Shown: one piece after another, positions 7,196 to 15,668 of the stretch
Numbering within the stretch: the stretch's first letter is position 1
Layout: every line of letters begins with the position of its first letter
NCBI GenBank assembly: GCA_934085875.1
Contig: CAKOHQ010000014.1
Coordinates: forward strand, 1-26,368
Direction of reading: 5' to 3'
DNA: 26,368 nt
Origin: an uncultured Bacilli bacterium
GTDB lineage: Bacteria > Bacillota_I > Bacilli_A > RF39 > UBA660
Notes under the pieces: model-generated
The model's input: only the letters and a program-made list of their open reading frames with translations
What the model was told of the DNA's origin: nothing
Databases searched by the model: none
Position numbers and translations under genes: made by a program

Positions 7196-7245
7196 TATTA
7201 TTTTCTCCCATCTAAATGTTTAACCAGTAACTGGTACTAAACCAA
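7196..7245. other. Attachment-site junction of the ftsW element, cargo side
   Basis: On the minus strand ftsW sequence GTACCAGTTACT leads to GGT (7225-7223) and then element sequence TAAACATTTAGATGGGAGAA. The first element codon is TAA, which truncates ftsW. The reconstructed attB (GTTAC TGGT GTAAC) and attP (GTTTA CGGT TAAAC) both have perfect 5-bp arms around a 4-base centre whose middle two bases are GG. That symmetry is what serine integrase sites show. Confidence 0.8.
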
Positions 7246-8212
7246 CTACAACAGATAAATTTAAAAGTGTTTGAAATATAATCATAAAAGATAAACCAAA
7301 AGATAAATATTTACCAAATAAATCTTTTGTATTCATACTTATTTTAATACATCTATAAAATATAAATATAAAGAATGAACTAACTAATAATACACCAATA
7401 AATCCTAACTCTTCACTAATAATAGAAAAAATAAAATCTGTTTGGGGTTCAGGTAGATAAAAATGTTTTTGAATACTTTTTCCTATTCCCATACCAAATA
7501 AACCTCCAGGCCCTATAGCATATAAACTTTGTATTATTTGAAAACCACTTCCTAGCGGGTCAGTCCATGGATTAATAAACGAAATTATTCTTGCCATTCT
7601 ATATGGTGCAATTATAATTAATCCTACTATGCCTACCAAGCCACATACTCCTATTTTAACAAAGAAAGATAACTTAACTTTAGAAATAAATATCATTGCA
7701 ACTAAACACATTGTTATAACCATAGCAGTACCAAAATCAGGTTCTAACATTATTAAAAGAAAGAATATACCAATTACACTTATGATAGGAAAAACACCCT
7801 TTTTAATATCATACATTATATTATAATTATTACTTAAGTATTTACTAACAAATATAACTAAACCTATTTTTGCTGCTTCACTAGGTTGTAAACCAAATCC
7901 ACCTAAACCAAACCAACTTCTACTACCATTTCTAACTACACCTATTCCTGGAATCAATACCAATACTAATAAAATAAAACATATTAATATAATTAAATTA
8001 GATTTTTTTCTATATAAATTATAATCTATCTTTGATGTTATATACATACCTATAACACCTACAATATAAAAAACAAATTGATTAATAAAATATTTATACG
8101 GATTATTAAATTTAAATTCAGCCCAAATATTACTTGATGAATATATCATGAAACATCCAAACAACGCTAAAATAACAACACTTATAAATAATTTATAATC
8201 AATATTTTTCAA
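7220..8212 (-). CDS. ftsW: FtsW/SpoVE-family lipid II flippase-polymerase, 5' part truncated by the element
   Basis: A SEDS-family membrane protein that builds septal or spore peptidoglycan from lipid II with a class B PBP. Nine hydrophobic segments are visible, with family motifs LQPSEAAKIGLV, LEPDFGTAMV, QIIQSLYAIGPGGLFGMGIG and LPEPQTDFIFSIISEELGFIG. The frame ends at ...VVVGLVPVTG because the first element codon is TAA (7222-7220). The last 31 residues, including PFLSYGGSS, are at 280-185. The preferred start is TTG at 8212, 5 bases after AGGTGA; a GTG at 8221 would overlap that ribosome binding site. Rejoined, the protein would be about 361 residues, close to B. subtilis SpoVE. It lies 38 bases downstream of mraY. 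FtsW versus SpoVE versus RodA cannot be settled here. Confidence 0.92.
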   Translation of the reverse strand: MKNIDYKLFISVVILALFGCFMIYSSSNIWAEFKFNNPYKYFINQFVFYIVGVIGMYITSKIDYNLYRKKSNLIILICFILLVLVLIPGIGVVRNGSRSWFGLGGFGLQPSEAAKIGLVIFVSKYLSNNYNIMYDIKKGVFPIISVIGIFFLLIMLEPDFGTAMVITMCLVAMIFISKVKLSFFVKIGVCGLVGIVGLIIIAPYRMARIISFINPWTDPLGSGFQIIQSLYAIGPGGLFGMGIGKSIQKHFYLPEPQTDFIFSIISEELGFIGVLLVSSFFIFIFYRCIKISMNTKDLFGKYLSFGLSFMIIFQTLLNLSVVVGLVPVTG

Positions 8213-8234
8213 GATAATCACCTATTTAATTATA

Positions 8235-8263
8235 TAAAAAAAAGTATGTTTTATAACCATACT
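8235..8263 (-). terminator. Hairpin with T-run between mraY and ftsW
   Basis: On the minus strand AGTATG, a 9-base loop, CATACT, then a run of seven T. The stem begins inside the last codons of mraY and ends just before the ftsW ribosome binding site. It could be a partial terminator that lowers ftsW expression relative to mraY. The 6-bp stem is short, so efficiency is uncertain. Confidence 0.55.
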
Positions 8264-9243
8264 CCATATATAATACCTAGCATACCTAACATAAATCCTG
8301 CTATCCAAAATAATTTTACTATATCTGTTTCACTCCAATCTAATTGTTCAAAATGATGATGAAGTGGAGCTTTTTTAAATATTTTTTTATTAAATTTTCT
8401 TATTGCTATTATTTGTACTAAACTTGATAAAGTTTCTATTACAAATACACCACCTATAATCGCCAAACTTATTTCATGTCTTGTAACTATTGCGACCGTT
8501 GCAAGTGCACCACCTAATGCTAAACTACCAGTGTCCCCCATAAATACTTTTGCAGGATGCGTGTTAAATACCAAAAATCCTAATAATGCTCCTACTAATA
8601 TAAAACAGAATATTGCAATTTCTTGATATCCACTTATCCAATAAGATCCCCAAGCGATAACACCGTATGATAAGAAAGCCATCACAGATAATCCTCCACA
8701 TAAACCGTCAAGTCCATCAGTTATATTAACAGCATTTGTTGTTCCAACTAATAAAAATAATATAAATATACCAAAGAAATAACCCATTTGTAATTTAAAA
8801 CCGAATAAACTAATTGTTAAATCTGTTAAACCACCATTATATTTATAAATAAAATAGAATACTATTGCAATCAACAACTGTACAATAAATTTAATTTTAA
8901 TTGATATACCTTCATTATTATGTCTTTTAATTTTTAACATATCATCTACATAGCCTAATAATCCATAAGATATAAATACAAATATTAATATTATTAAGTT
9001 ATGATTAAATTTTAAACTACCTTTAAAATATAATAATAATATACTTATTATAGTAGGTATAATAAATATTAATCCCCCTATTGTAGGAGTACCTTCTTTT
9101 TTTATATGTCTATCATTTATTAATTTACAAGTTTGTTGTCCTAATTTCTTTTTTCTAAGTATTGGTATAATTATTAAACCAGCAATTAGAGATATTATAA
9201 AGCCCAACATTATACCTAGTACTGTTTTTGCTAAAATTAACAT
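8251..9243 (-). CDS. mraY: Phospho-N-acetylmuramoyl-pentapeptide transferase (MraY)
   Basis: A 330-residue polytopic membrane enzyme that transfers phospho-MurNAc-pentapeptide from UDP to undecaprenyl phosphate, forming lipid I. Family motifs are present: KKEGTPTIGGL near the N-terminus, YGLLGYVDDMLKI (Asp-Asp pair), NAVNITDGLDGLCGG (catalytic Asp region), FNTHPAKVFMGDTGSLALGG, and KAPLHHHFE (the histidine-rich loop). About ten hydrophobic segments are visible. The start has a good ribosome binding site (AGAGGTG, 6 bases before the ATG). It precedes ftsW as in dcw-type clusters, but murD, murG and the other usual neighbours are missing here. Confidence 0.97.
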   Translation of the reverse strand: MLILAKTVLGIMLGFIISLIAGLIIIPILRKKKLGQQTCKLINDRHIKKEGTPTIGGLIFIIPTIISILLLYFKGSLKFNHNLIILIFVFISYGLLGYVDDMLKIKRHNNEGISIKIKFIVQLLIAIVFYFIYKYNGGLTDLTISLFGFKLQMGYFFGIFILFLLVGTTNAVNITDGLDGLCGGLSVMAFLSYGVIAWGSYWISGYQEIAIFCFILVGALLGFLVFNTHPAKVFMGDTGSLALGGALATVAIVTRHEISLAIIGGVFVIETLSSLVQIIAIRKFNKKIFKKAPLHHHFEQLDWSETDIVKLFWIAGFMLGMLGIIYGVWL

Positions 9244-9313
9244 AGTGCCACCTCTTATTTAATTATACACTAAATACTTTATTTATAAAACAAATTTACT
9301 ATAAATTTATCTT

Positions 9314-10618
9314 TTACTTTACATCATTTATTCCATTAGATGTTGCTATTAACATATATTCTTCATATTTATTTTTATCTTTTTTTATATTAAGTTCTTT
9401 ATTTCCATTTAAATAATAATATTTTGCTAAATTATAATAACCATAATAATTTCTTTCTGTTATTGGACACTCTATTGATCTTGTATAGTAAAAATATGCT
9501 TGTTTTAAATCTCCTTGTTTTCTATATATCTCTCCTACCTTATTTAATGCCCAACTATTATTCAAGTCACAGCTAAGTTTATAATAGTGTAATGCTAATT
9601 CGTCATCATTTATCGATTCAAAATATAAACCTAAATTATTATATGAATAACTAAATCCCATTTTACTTGCTTTTGCAAAACATTCTAATGCTTTTTTTAC
9701 ACTTATAGTGTTATTTGGATTGTTACCATTCATATAACATATACCTAATTTATTAAGTGCTGCAACATTACCTTCTTTAATACTAATATTTAAATAATGC
9801 CATGCGACATTAATATCTTTTTCCATTACTAGATTTTTAAGTATTAAATTTGCAACCATATAACAAGCTTTAGGATGATTTTTTTTAGCTGATTGTAAAT
9901 AATAGTTATAACATTTTTCATAATCAACATTACCCGTTATAAATCCACTATATTCTAAAGATCCTAATTCAGCATTAGCGTACATATTATTTTTCTTACC
10001 TAATTCTATTAAAGATGTAATATAACTTGTACCTTCATATAAATTTATATTTAAATAACTATCTAACTCATCTTTTAATATAAACTTATTAATATCTTCT
10101 ATATAAATTGGTTGTTTTTTTTCTAATATAACATATAATAATATTTCTATAATGCACTCATATAAATTATTTTCTTCATATAGTTTATTTAATTTATTTA
10201 TTAAAATACTATTTACTTCATTATCTTTTCTACTTAGACTAATAGAATCTTTTAAAACATTATTTAATTTAATATTATTATTTATTATTTCTAAATTAAT
10301 AGTTTCTGGATTATATATTTTTTCTTCTAATAATGTTAATATATTTGATACTACTTTAAAAAATACAATATAATTTGTTTTATATTCATCTTTTAAATCT
10401 ATATATATTTTTTTATAATCTAACCCTATTGCTCTATAACCAATTAGATAATTATTTACTGTGGTGTTATTTATATCTTTTATATCAAATATAGAACAGA
10501 ATACTTCGTGTTGTATACTACTTTTTTGTACCTTAGAATATTTTTTTATTATATTTACTATATTACCTAAAGATAAATTATTTTTGTTATCATTCATTTT
10601 TATAAATTTCTTTTTCAT
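9314..10618 (-). CDS. Sel1/TPR-like repeat protein
   Basis: A 434-residue soluble protein with no signal peptide. The second half (about 205-430) contains consecutive Sel1-like helical repeats, seen as YANAELGSLEY, ACYMVANLIL, AALNKLGICYMNG, YSYNNLGLYFES, WALNKVGEIYRKQGD and YYGYYNLAKYYY, each spaced about 36 residues. Such repeats bind partner proteins. The N-terminal half is Lys/Asn/Ile-rich and not recognised. AGGTGATG precedes the ATG by 5 bases. It sits 70 bases upstream of mraY on the same strand and could be cotranscribed with it. Specific function unknown. Confidence 0.85.
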   Translation of the reverse strand: MKKKFIKMNDNKNNLSLGNIVNIIKKYSKVQKSSIQHEVFCSIFDIKDINNTTVNNYLIGYRAIGLDYKKIYIDLKDEYKTNYIVFFKVVSNILTLLEEKIYNPETINLEIINNNIKLNNVLKDSISLSRKDNEVNSILINKLNKLYEENNLYECIIEILLYVILEKKQPIYIEDINKFILKDELDSYLNINLYEGTSYITSLIELGKKNNMYANAELGSLEYSGFITGNVDYEKCYNYYLQSAKKNHPKACYMVANLILKNLVMEKDINVAWHYLNISIKEGNVAALNKLGICYMNGNNPNNTISVKKALECFAKASKMGFSYSYNNLGLYFESINDDELALHYYKLSCDLNNSWALNKVGEIYRKQGDLKQAYFYYTRSIECPITERNYYGYYNLAKYYYLNGNKELNIKKDKNKYEEYMLIATSNGINDVK

Positions 10619-10636
10619 ATAACATCACCTACATAT

Positions 10637-10666
10637 ATTATAACGTGGATTGGTGTGGATTATCAA
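10637..10666 (-). promoter_or_regulatory. Promoter of the Sel1-repeat gene (possibly also mraY-ftsW)
   Basis: On the minus strand TTGATA (10666-10661), an 18-base spacer, then TATAAT (10642-10637), 18 bases before the ATG at 10618. It lies in the divergent gap before the symporter gene. Within the spacer, GTGGATT occurs twice in near-tandem on the plus strand. Confidence 0.5.
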
Positions 10667-10718
10667 ATATTACTATTTTCTTATAAATAAAATATAATTA
10701 AATTGGAAGGAGTAATTT

Positions 10719-11948
10719 ATGAAGAAAATTATTAAAAATTACAAATCTACATTTATTTTATTAGGTAGTATAATTATTGGAGGTATAATAGGAATTATTT
10801 TAAAAGATAAAGCTACTGTGCTAAGTCCTTTTGGTGATTTATTTATTAATTTGTTGTTAACTATAATAGTACCGTTAATTTTTTTAACTATAACAACATC
10901 TATTGGTAATATGAAGCAACCTAAAAGATTAGGAAAAATATTAAGAAGTATAATATTGGTATTTATTATAACATCTGTAATAAGTGTTTTTATTGGAATA
11001 ATTAGTACAAGAATTAATTTGGTTAAAGGTGAAGATAGTATTAAGATTAAAGATGTTTTAGATTATAATATTGAGAATAAAAATGAAGATTTAAATATTT
11101 TGTCTAGAACTGTTAAAGCTATTAGTACAAATGATTTTGTTAATTTAATATCGAAAGATAATATTATTGCGTTGATAGTATTTAGTATTTTAGTTGGTTT
11201 ATCTATTAATTTATCTAAGGAAAAAGGTAAAAAAGCTTTAGAGGTTTTAAATAGTTTTAATGATATTTTACAAAAATTAATAAATATTATTATGTATTAT
11301 GCCCCTATTGGTTTAGGTTGTTATTTTGCTTCATTTATAGGTGAGTTTGGAACTAATATTGCATTAGGTTATTTAAAAACTTTTATAATATATACTATAT
11401 CTTGTTTATTTGTTTATTTTATCTTGTATTCTTTGTATGCGTATTTAGCTGGCGGTAAAAAAGGTTTTGTTAGGTATTGGAAAAATATTATTCCTAGTAC
11501 TGTAACTGCACTTGCAACTTGTTCTTCAGCTGCTTCTATTCCAGTAAATACTAAATGTGCAAAAAATATTGGAGTTGAAGATGATGTTGCTGATACTACA
11601 ATTCCTCTTGGAACATCGTTTCATAAGGATGGTTCTATCATTGGTAGTGTTTTTAAAATTATGTTCTTAGTATACTTATTTAATGTTGATGTTAGTACAT
11701 TTAAAGTTTTATGGGTATCTTTGATTGCTACTATATTAATAACAGCTGTTCCAATAGGTGGTGGTACTATTTCTGAAATGTTAATTATTAGTCTTATGGG
11801 CTTTCCAGTAGCTTCTTTACCTATATTAACAATAATTGCTACAATTATTGATGCACCTGCAACAGTATTAAATGTTGTTGGAGATTCTGCTAGCAGTATG
11901 TTAGTTGCAAGAATTGTTGATGGAAAAAATTGGTTAAAGAAAAAATAG
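10719..11948 (+). CDS. Dicarboxylate/amino acid:cation symporter (DAACS family)
   Basis: A 409-residue secondary transporter of the GltP/DctA/SstT family, which moves glutamate, serine or C4-dicarboxylates with protons or sodium. Eight hydrophobic segments are visible. Characteristic regions are LLLTIIVPLIFLTITTSIGNM, the serine-rich hairpin ATCSSAASIPV (HP1), TTIPLGTSFHKDGSIIG (the NMDGT-like motif of TM7, here HKDGS), and PIGGGTISEMLIISLMGFP with the later GDSASSMLVARIVDG. The His-Lys in place of the usual Asn-Met suggests an altered cation or substrate preference, but that cannot be proved here. The ribosome binding site is GGAAGGAG, 7 bases before the ATG. It is transcribed alone and converges on the ABC transporter genes. 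Confidence 0.92.
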   Translation: MKKIIKNYKSTFILLGSIIIGGIIGIILKDKATVLSPFGDLFINLLLTIIVPLIFLTITTSIGNMKQPKRLGKILRSIILVFIITSVISVFIGIISTRINLVKGEDSIKIKDVLDYNIENKNEDLNILSRTVKAISTNDFVNLISKDNIIALIVFSILVGLSINLSKEKGKKALEVLNSFNDILQKLINIIMYYAPIGLGCYFASFIGEFGTNIALGYLKTFIIYTISCLFVYFILYSLYAYLAGGKKGFVRYWKNIIPSTVTALATCSSAASIPVNTKCAKNIGVEDDVADTTIPLGTSFHKDGSIIGSVFKIMFLVYLFNVDVSTFKVLWVSLIATILITAVPIGGGTISEMLIISLMGFPVASLPILTIIATIIDAPATVLNVVGDSASSMLVARIVDGKNWLKKK

Positions 11949-11966
11949 TTCGACATGAACTATTTT
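11942..11966. terminator. Bidirectional terminator between the symporter and ABC exporter genes
   Basis: A perfect 10-bp inverted repeat, AAAATAGTTC and GAACTATTTT, with loop GACAT. It contains the symporter stop codon and reaches the first bases of the ABC gene stop codon. It is A-rich on one side and T-rich on the other, so it can end transcription from both directions. Confidence 0.85.
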
Positions 11967-13920
11967 AATTTGACTTAAATTGAGAATTGTATAAATCGGC
12001 ATAAAAACCATTTTTTTTCATTAATTCATCATGTGTTCCTTGTTCAATTATATTACCCTCATTCATAACTAGAATTAAATCCGCATTTTTAATAGTTGAT
12101 AATCTGTGAGCTATTATAAATGAAGTTCTACCATGAGTTAATTTATCCATGGCAATTTGTACTAATTCTTCAGTTCTTGTATCTACATTACTTGTTGCTT
12201 CATCTAATATTAAGAATGGAGCATTTTTTATTAATCCTCTTGTAATAGTTAATAATTGTTTTTGGCCACCACTTATAGAATCATTGTCACTAACAATTGA
12301 GTCTAATCCACCAGGCAAAGTTTTTATAAAGTGTTCAATGCCTATAAATTTACAAGCCTCTAATATTTCATCTTCACTTATATTTTTGCTATTAAACTTC
12401 AAATTTTCTTTTATTGTTCCATTAAATAACCATGTATCCTGTAATACCATTATAAATAAATCATGAATATTTTCTCTTGTTAAATCATGTATACTTACAT
12501 CATCAATTAAAATATCTCCACTTTTAATTTCATAGAATTTCATTAATAAATTAACTAAAGTTGTTTTACCTGCACCTGTTGGGCCAACAATAGCAACTTT
12601 TTCACCTGGTTTAACTAATACATTGAATTCTTTTATTATTGTTTTATTTTCATCATATCCAAATTTTACATTTTTAAATTCTATTTTACCTTTGACTTTT
12701 TCTTTATCTAACTTGCCATCTAAATGTTTTTCATTAGTCATTTCTTTTTCATCTAAGAATTCAAATACCCTTTCACTAGCAGCAGCAACTGATTGTAAAT
12801 TAGTCATAGATTGTGCTATTTGTGAAAGTGGATTTGTAAATAATCTTACATATACCATAAATGCAACAATTACACCAAAAGTTATATTACCTTTCATTGC
12901 TAACATAGCTCCTACTATACATACTGCAACATAGCCAAAGTTTCCAACAAACATCATTATTGGTTGCATTAACCCTGAATAAAATGCACTTTTTCTATTA
13001 GAATTATATAATTTACTATTTAATTTATTAAAATCTTTTATAGATTCTTTTTCTCCATTATATGCTTTTACTACATTATGACCTGAATATATTTCCTCTA
13101 TATATCCATTTAAATCTCCTAATTCTTTTTGTCTTTGAACAAAATATTTTTGACTATTTTTAAGAATTAATCCCATAAATATAAAACCTATTAAACTAGA
13201 TAATATTGCTGTTAATGCCATTGTACCATTTGTTATAAACATCATAATTATTGAACCTATAAATAATGTTATACTTGTAACTAATGTTGATAGACTATTA
13301 TTCATATTTTGATTTATAGTATCTACATCATTTGTTACTCTTGATAATACATCTCCTGTTTCATGACTATCAAAATATTTAAGAGGCAAAGTGTTGATTT
13401 TTTTAGAAATATTGGTTCTTAATTTTTTCGAAAAATTATTTGATATTACAGTCATTATTAAAGTTTCTATGTAACTAAGTAATGCACTTATTACATATAA
13501 ACTTCCTAATAACATTGCTGTTTTTTTAACTTTTTTTATGTTTATTTTTGGTTTTACTATATTGTATATAGATTTTGGTAATTTATCGAATTCATTAATT
13601 AATTCTTTTTCATTTTTATTTTTACTATTTTCTAAAAGTTCATTAAATTTTTGTTTATCCTGTAAACTGATATTTTCATCTTTCATTATATCTTTTATTA
13701 CTGATTCACTTATATTTGGTTTTATTCCATCTGTTATTATATTAGTTAAATCTGATAATTTATTTGGAGAAATTAATGCTAATATTGCACTTATCATCGC
13801 AATAAATAGTGCAGTTACAAATAAGTATTTCCACTTATCTAAACTTTTAAATAATCTTTTCATAGATGCTCCAAAGTTTTTTGAGGTTTCAGGAACTTTC
13901 CCATTCATTGGTTTTGGCAT
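11965..13920 (-). CDS. ABC multidrug exporter half-transporter, canonical ATP site
   Basis: A 651-residue transmembrane domain-nucleotide-binding domain half-transporter. Six helices occupy about 30-350, with a 70-residue hydrophilic insert between the first two (about 70-130) as in BmrD/LmrD-like subunits. The ATPase domain has Walker A GPTGAGKTT, Q-loop VLQDTWLF, signature SISGGQKQL, Walker B FLILDEATSNVD and H-loop IAHRLSTI, all canonical. Its start overlaps the stop of the preceding ABC gene by one base. Together they should form a heterodimeric exporter of the BmrCD/LmrCD/EfrAB type in the cytoplasmic membrane. Substrates are probably drugs or toxic lipophiles, as suggested by the MarR gene at the operon head. 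Confidence 0.94.
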   Translation of the reverse strand: MPKPMNGKVPETSKNFGASMKRLFKSLDKWKYLFVTALFIAMISAILALISPNKLSDLTNIITDGIKPNISESVIKDIMKDENISLQDKQKFNELLENSKNKNEKELINEFDKLPKSIYNIVKPKINIKKVKKTAMLLGSLYVISALLSYIETLIMTVISNNFSKKLRTNISKKINTLPLKYFDSHETGDVLSRVTNDVDTINQNMNNSLSTLVTSITLFIGSIIMMFITNGTMALTAILSSLIGFIFMGLILKNSQKYFVQRQKELGDLNGYIEEIYSGHNVVKAYNGEKESIKDFNKLNSKLYNSNRKSAFYSGLMQPIMMFVGNFGYVAVCIVGAMLAMKGNITFGVIVAFMVYVRLFTNPLSQIAQSMTNLQSVAAASERVFEFLDEKEMTNEKHLDGKLDKEKVKGKIEFKNVKFGYDENKTIIKEFNVLVKPGEKVAIVGPTGAGKTTLVNLLMKFYEIKSGDILIDDVSIHDLTRENIHDLFIMVLQDTWLFNGTIKENLKFNSKNISEDEILEACKFIGIEHFIKTLPGGLDSIVSDNDSISGGQKQLLTITRGLIKNAPFLILDEATSNVDTRTEELVQIAMDKLTHGRTSFIIAHRLSTIKNADLILVMNEGNIIEQGTHDELMKKNGFYADLYNSQFKSN

Positions 13921-15668
13921 TATAATTCCTCCTCTCTGAATTGTGACAATGCAATTTCTTTATAAACTTTACATTTTTTTAACAATTCTTGATGTGTACC
14001 TATTCCAACACATTTTCCTTTATCTAATACTACTATTTTATCAGCATGCATAATAGTTCCAATTCTTTGAGCAACTATCATGCTTGTTGCATCTTTTGTA
14101 TATTTTTTTAATTCTTTTCTTAATTCATAATCTGTTTTATAGTCTAATGCAGAAAATGAATCATCAAAAATATATATTTCCGGATCTTTGTATATTGCTC
14201 TTGCTATTGCAAGTCTTTGCTTTTGTCCACCTGAAACATTGGTTCCACCACGGGCTATATGTGAATTATAAGTTTTATCTAATTTCATTACAAAGTCATT
14301 TGCTTGTGCTACTTTTACTGCTTCTTTTATTTTATCAACACTATGTTTCTTACCATTATCTCCATATGATACATTTGATTTTATTGTTCCAGTAAACATT
14401 ACTGCTTTTTGTGGCACATATCCTAATTTATTATGTAATTCCTCTAATGTATAATCTTTAACATTTATTCCATCTATTAATATTTCACCATCAGTCGCAT
14501 CATAAAATCTTGGTACTAAGTTTATTAGGCTACTTTTACCACTACCAGTTGATCCTATAAATGCAATAGTCTCTCCTTTATTTACTTTAAATGAAATATT
14601 TTCTAACAAATACTCGTCTGCATCTGGATATTTAAATGAAACATTTTTGAATTCAACAGTTCCAACTAGATCAGTGTTTTTAACACCTTCTCCGTCTTTA
14701 ATACTTAATTTTTCGTCTAGTATTTCATTTATTCTTTTTGATGATACACTTGCTCTTGGCCATATCATAAATATCATTGCTAGCATTAAAAATGACATTA
14801 TAACTTGCATACCATAACTTGTAAATACGACCATATTACTAAATAGTGTAATTTTATCTAACATATTTGCTTTATCTATTAAGAAAGCACCAATTAAATA
14901 TATACCTAGCGTTAATGAATTCATTACAATATTCATAATTGGCATAAGCACTGCAAAGGCTTTTTGATTAAATAATTGTGTGTTTGTAAGATCATTATTG
15001 ACTTTTCCAAATCTATTTTCCATAAATTTTTCTGCATTAAATGCACGAACAACTCTTATACCACTTAAGTTTTCACTAGTAACATTATTAACTTTATCAA
15101 TAAGTTTTTGAACTTTTTCAAATCTTGGGAAAACTATAATCATAAGTATGCCAATTGTTGTTAATAGAATTAATACACATACACCAATTAGAATACTCCA
15201 TTCCATACTTTTTCCAACTATTTTAGTTATTGCCCATATTGCCATTATTGGTGCTTTAATAATCATTTGAAGTCCCATTGCTATAACCATTTCTAACTGA
15301 GTTATGTCATTTGTTGTTCTAGTAATTAAACTACTAACATTATATTTTTTTATTTCACCAGTACTAAATTTCAATACTTTATTAAATATTTTTTCTCTAG
15401 TATTAAATGAAAAATCTGCCGATATAATACTTGCAAAATATCCTACTATAACAGCACTTAATAAACTTCCAAAAGCACAAGCTAACATATAAATTCCTTT
15501 TATGATAATAGAATTAATTTTACTTCCTTCGGTTTGAATTAATCTAGTTATATCACTCATATAATCTGGAAGTTTTAAATCTAAATATACTTGTATAACA
15601 ATAAATATTATACAAAATAATATATATACAATATCTTTTTTATTAAAATTTTTAAATAACTTATTCAT
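13920..15668 (-). CDS. ABC multidrug exporter half-transporter, degenerate catalytic site
   Basis: A 582-residue partner subunit. Six membrane helices (about 12-310) are followed by an ATPase domain with Walker A GSTGSGKSS, Q-loop VPQKAVMF and signature NVSGGQKQR. Walker B reads IYIFDDSFSALD, so the catalytic glutamate is replaced by Asp. The H-loop reads AQRIGTI, with Gln in place of the switch histidine. One degenerate and one canonical site is the known hallmark of heterodimeric exporters (TM287/288, BmrCD). The gene overlaps marR by 8 bases and the second ABC gene by one base, so equimolar translation is likely. Confidence 0.94.
   Translation of the reverse strand: MNKLFKNFNKKDIVYILFCIIFIVIQVYLDLKLPDYMSDITRLIQTEGSKINSIIIKGIYMLACAFGSLLSAVIVGYFASIISADFSFNTREKIFNKVLKFSTGEIKKYNVSSLITRTTNDITQLEMVIAMGLQMIIKAPIMAIWAITKIVGKSMEWSILIGVCVLILLTTIGILMIIVFPRFEKVQKLIDKVNNVTSENLSGIRVVRAFNAEKFMENRFGKVNNDLTNTQLFNQKAFAVLMPIMNIVMNSLTLGIYLIGAFLIDKANMLDKITLFSNMVVFTSYGMQVIMSFLMLAMIFMIWPRASVSSKRINEILDEKLSIKDGEGVKNTDLVGTVEFKNVSFKYPDADEYLLENISFKVNKGETIAFIGSTGSGKSSLINLVPRFYDATDGEILIDGINVKDYTLEELHNKLGYVPQKAVMFTGTIKSNVSYGDNGKKHSVDKIKEAVKVAQANDFVMKLDKTYNSHIARGGTNVSGGQKQRLAIARAIYKDPEIYIFDDSFSALDYKTDYELRKELKKYTKDATSMIVAQRIGTIMHADKIVVLDKGKCVGIGTHQELLKKCKVYKEIALSQFREEEL

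Larger units (their letters stand above)
284..7222 (-). mobile_element. Serine-recombinase mobile element inserted in ftsW (about 6.9 kb)
   Basis: The boundaries are fixed by the two halves of ftsW, which match the family consensus only up to a shared GGT at each end (281-283 and 7223-7225). Every gene inside is on the minus strand, the same direction as ftsW: a methyltransferase-like gene, a Nudix hydrolase, a guanylate kinase-methyltransferase fusion, a nuclease-helicase, a TnpW-like small protein, and a large serine recombinase ending 71 bases from the element end. No conjugation, replication or capsid genes are present, so the element is a small integrative unit that would rely on other elements for transfer. 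A recombinase next to an attachment site inside a conserved gene is the architecture of TnpX-type elements and of intervening elements such as skin in sigK. Whether it excises in a programmed way is unknown. Confidence 0.88.

Noticed and set aside
7220..8221. FtsW read as a naturally short protein of about 330 residues
   Set aside because: The stop codon is in element sequence, and the matching conserved C-terminus is found in frame across the element, so truncation by insertion explains it better.
11621..13939. Open frames of 100-130 codons antisense to the symporter and the ABC genes
   Set aside because: They are opposite well-conserved coding sequence, lack ribosome binding sites and show only biased hydrophobic composition.
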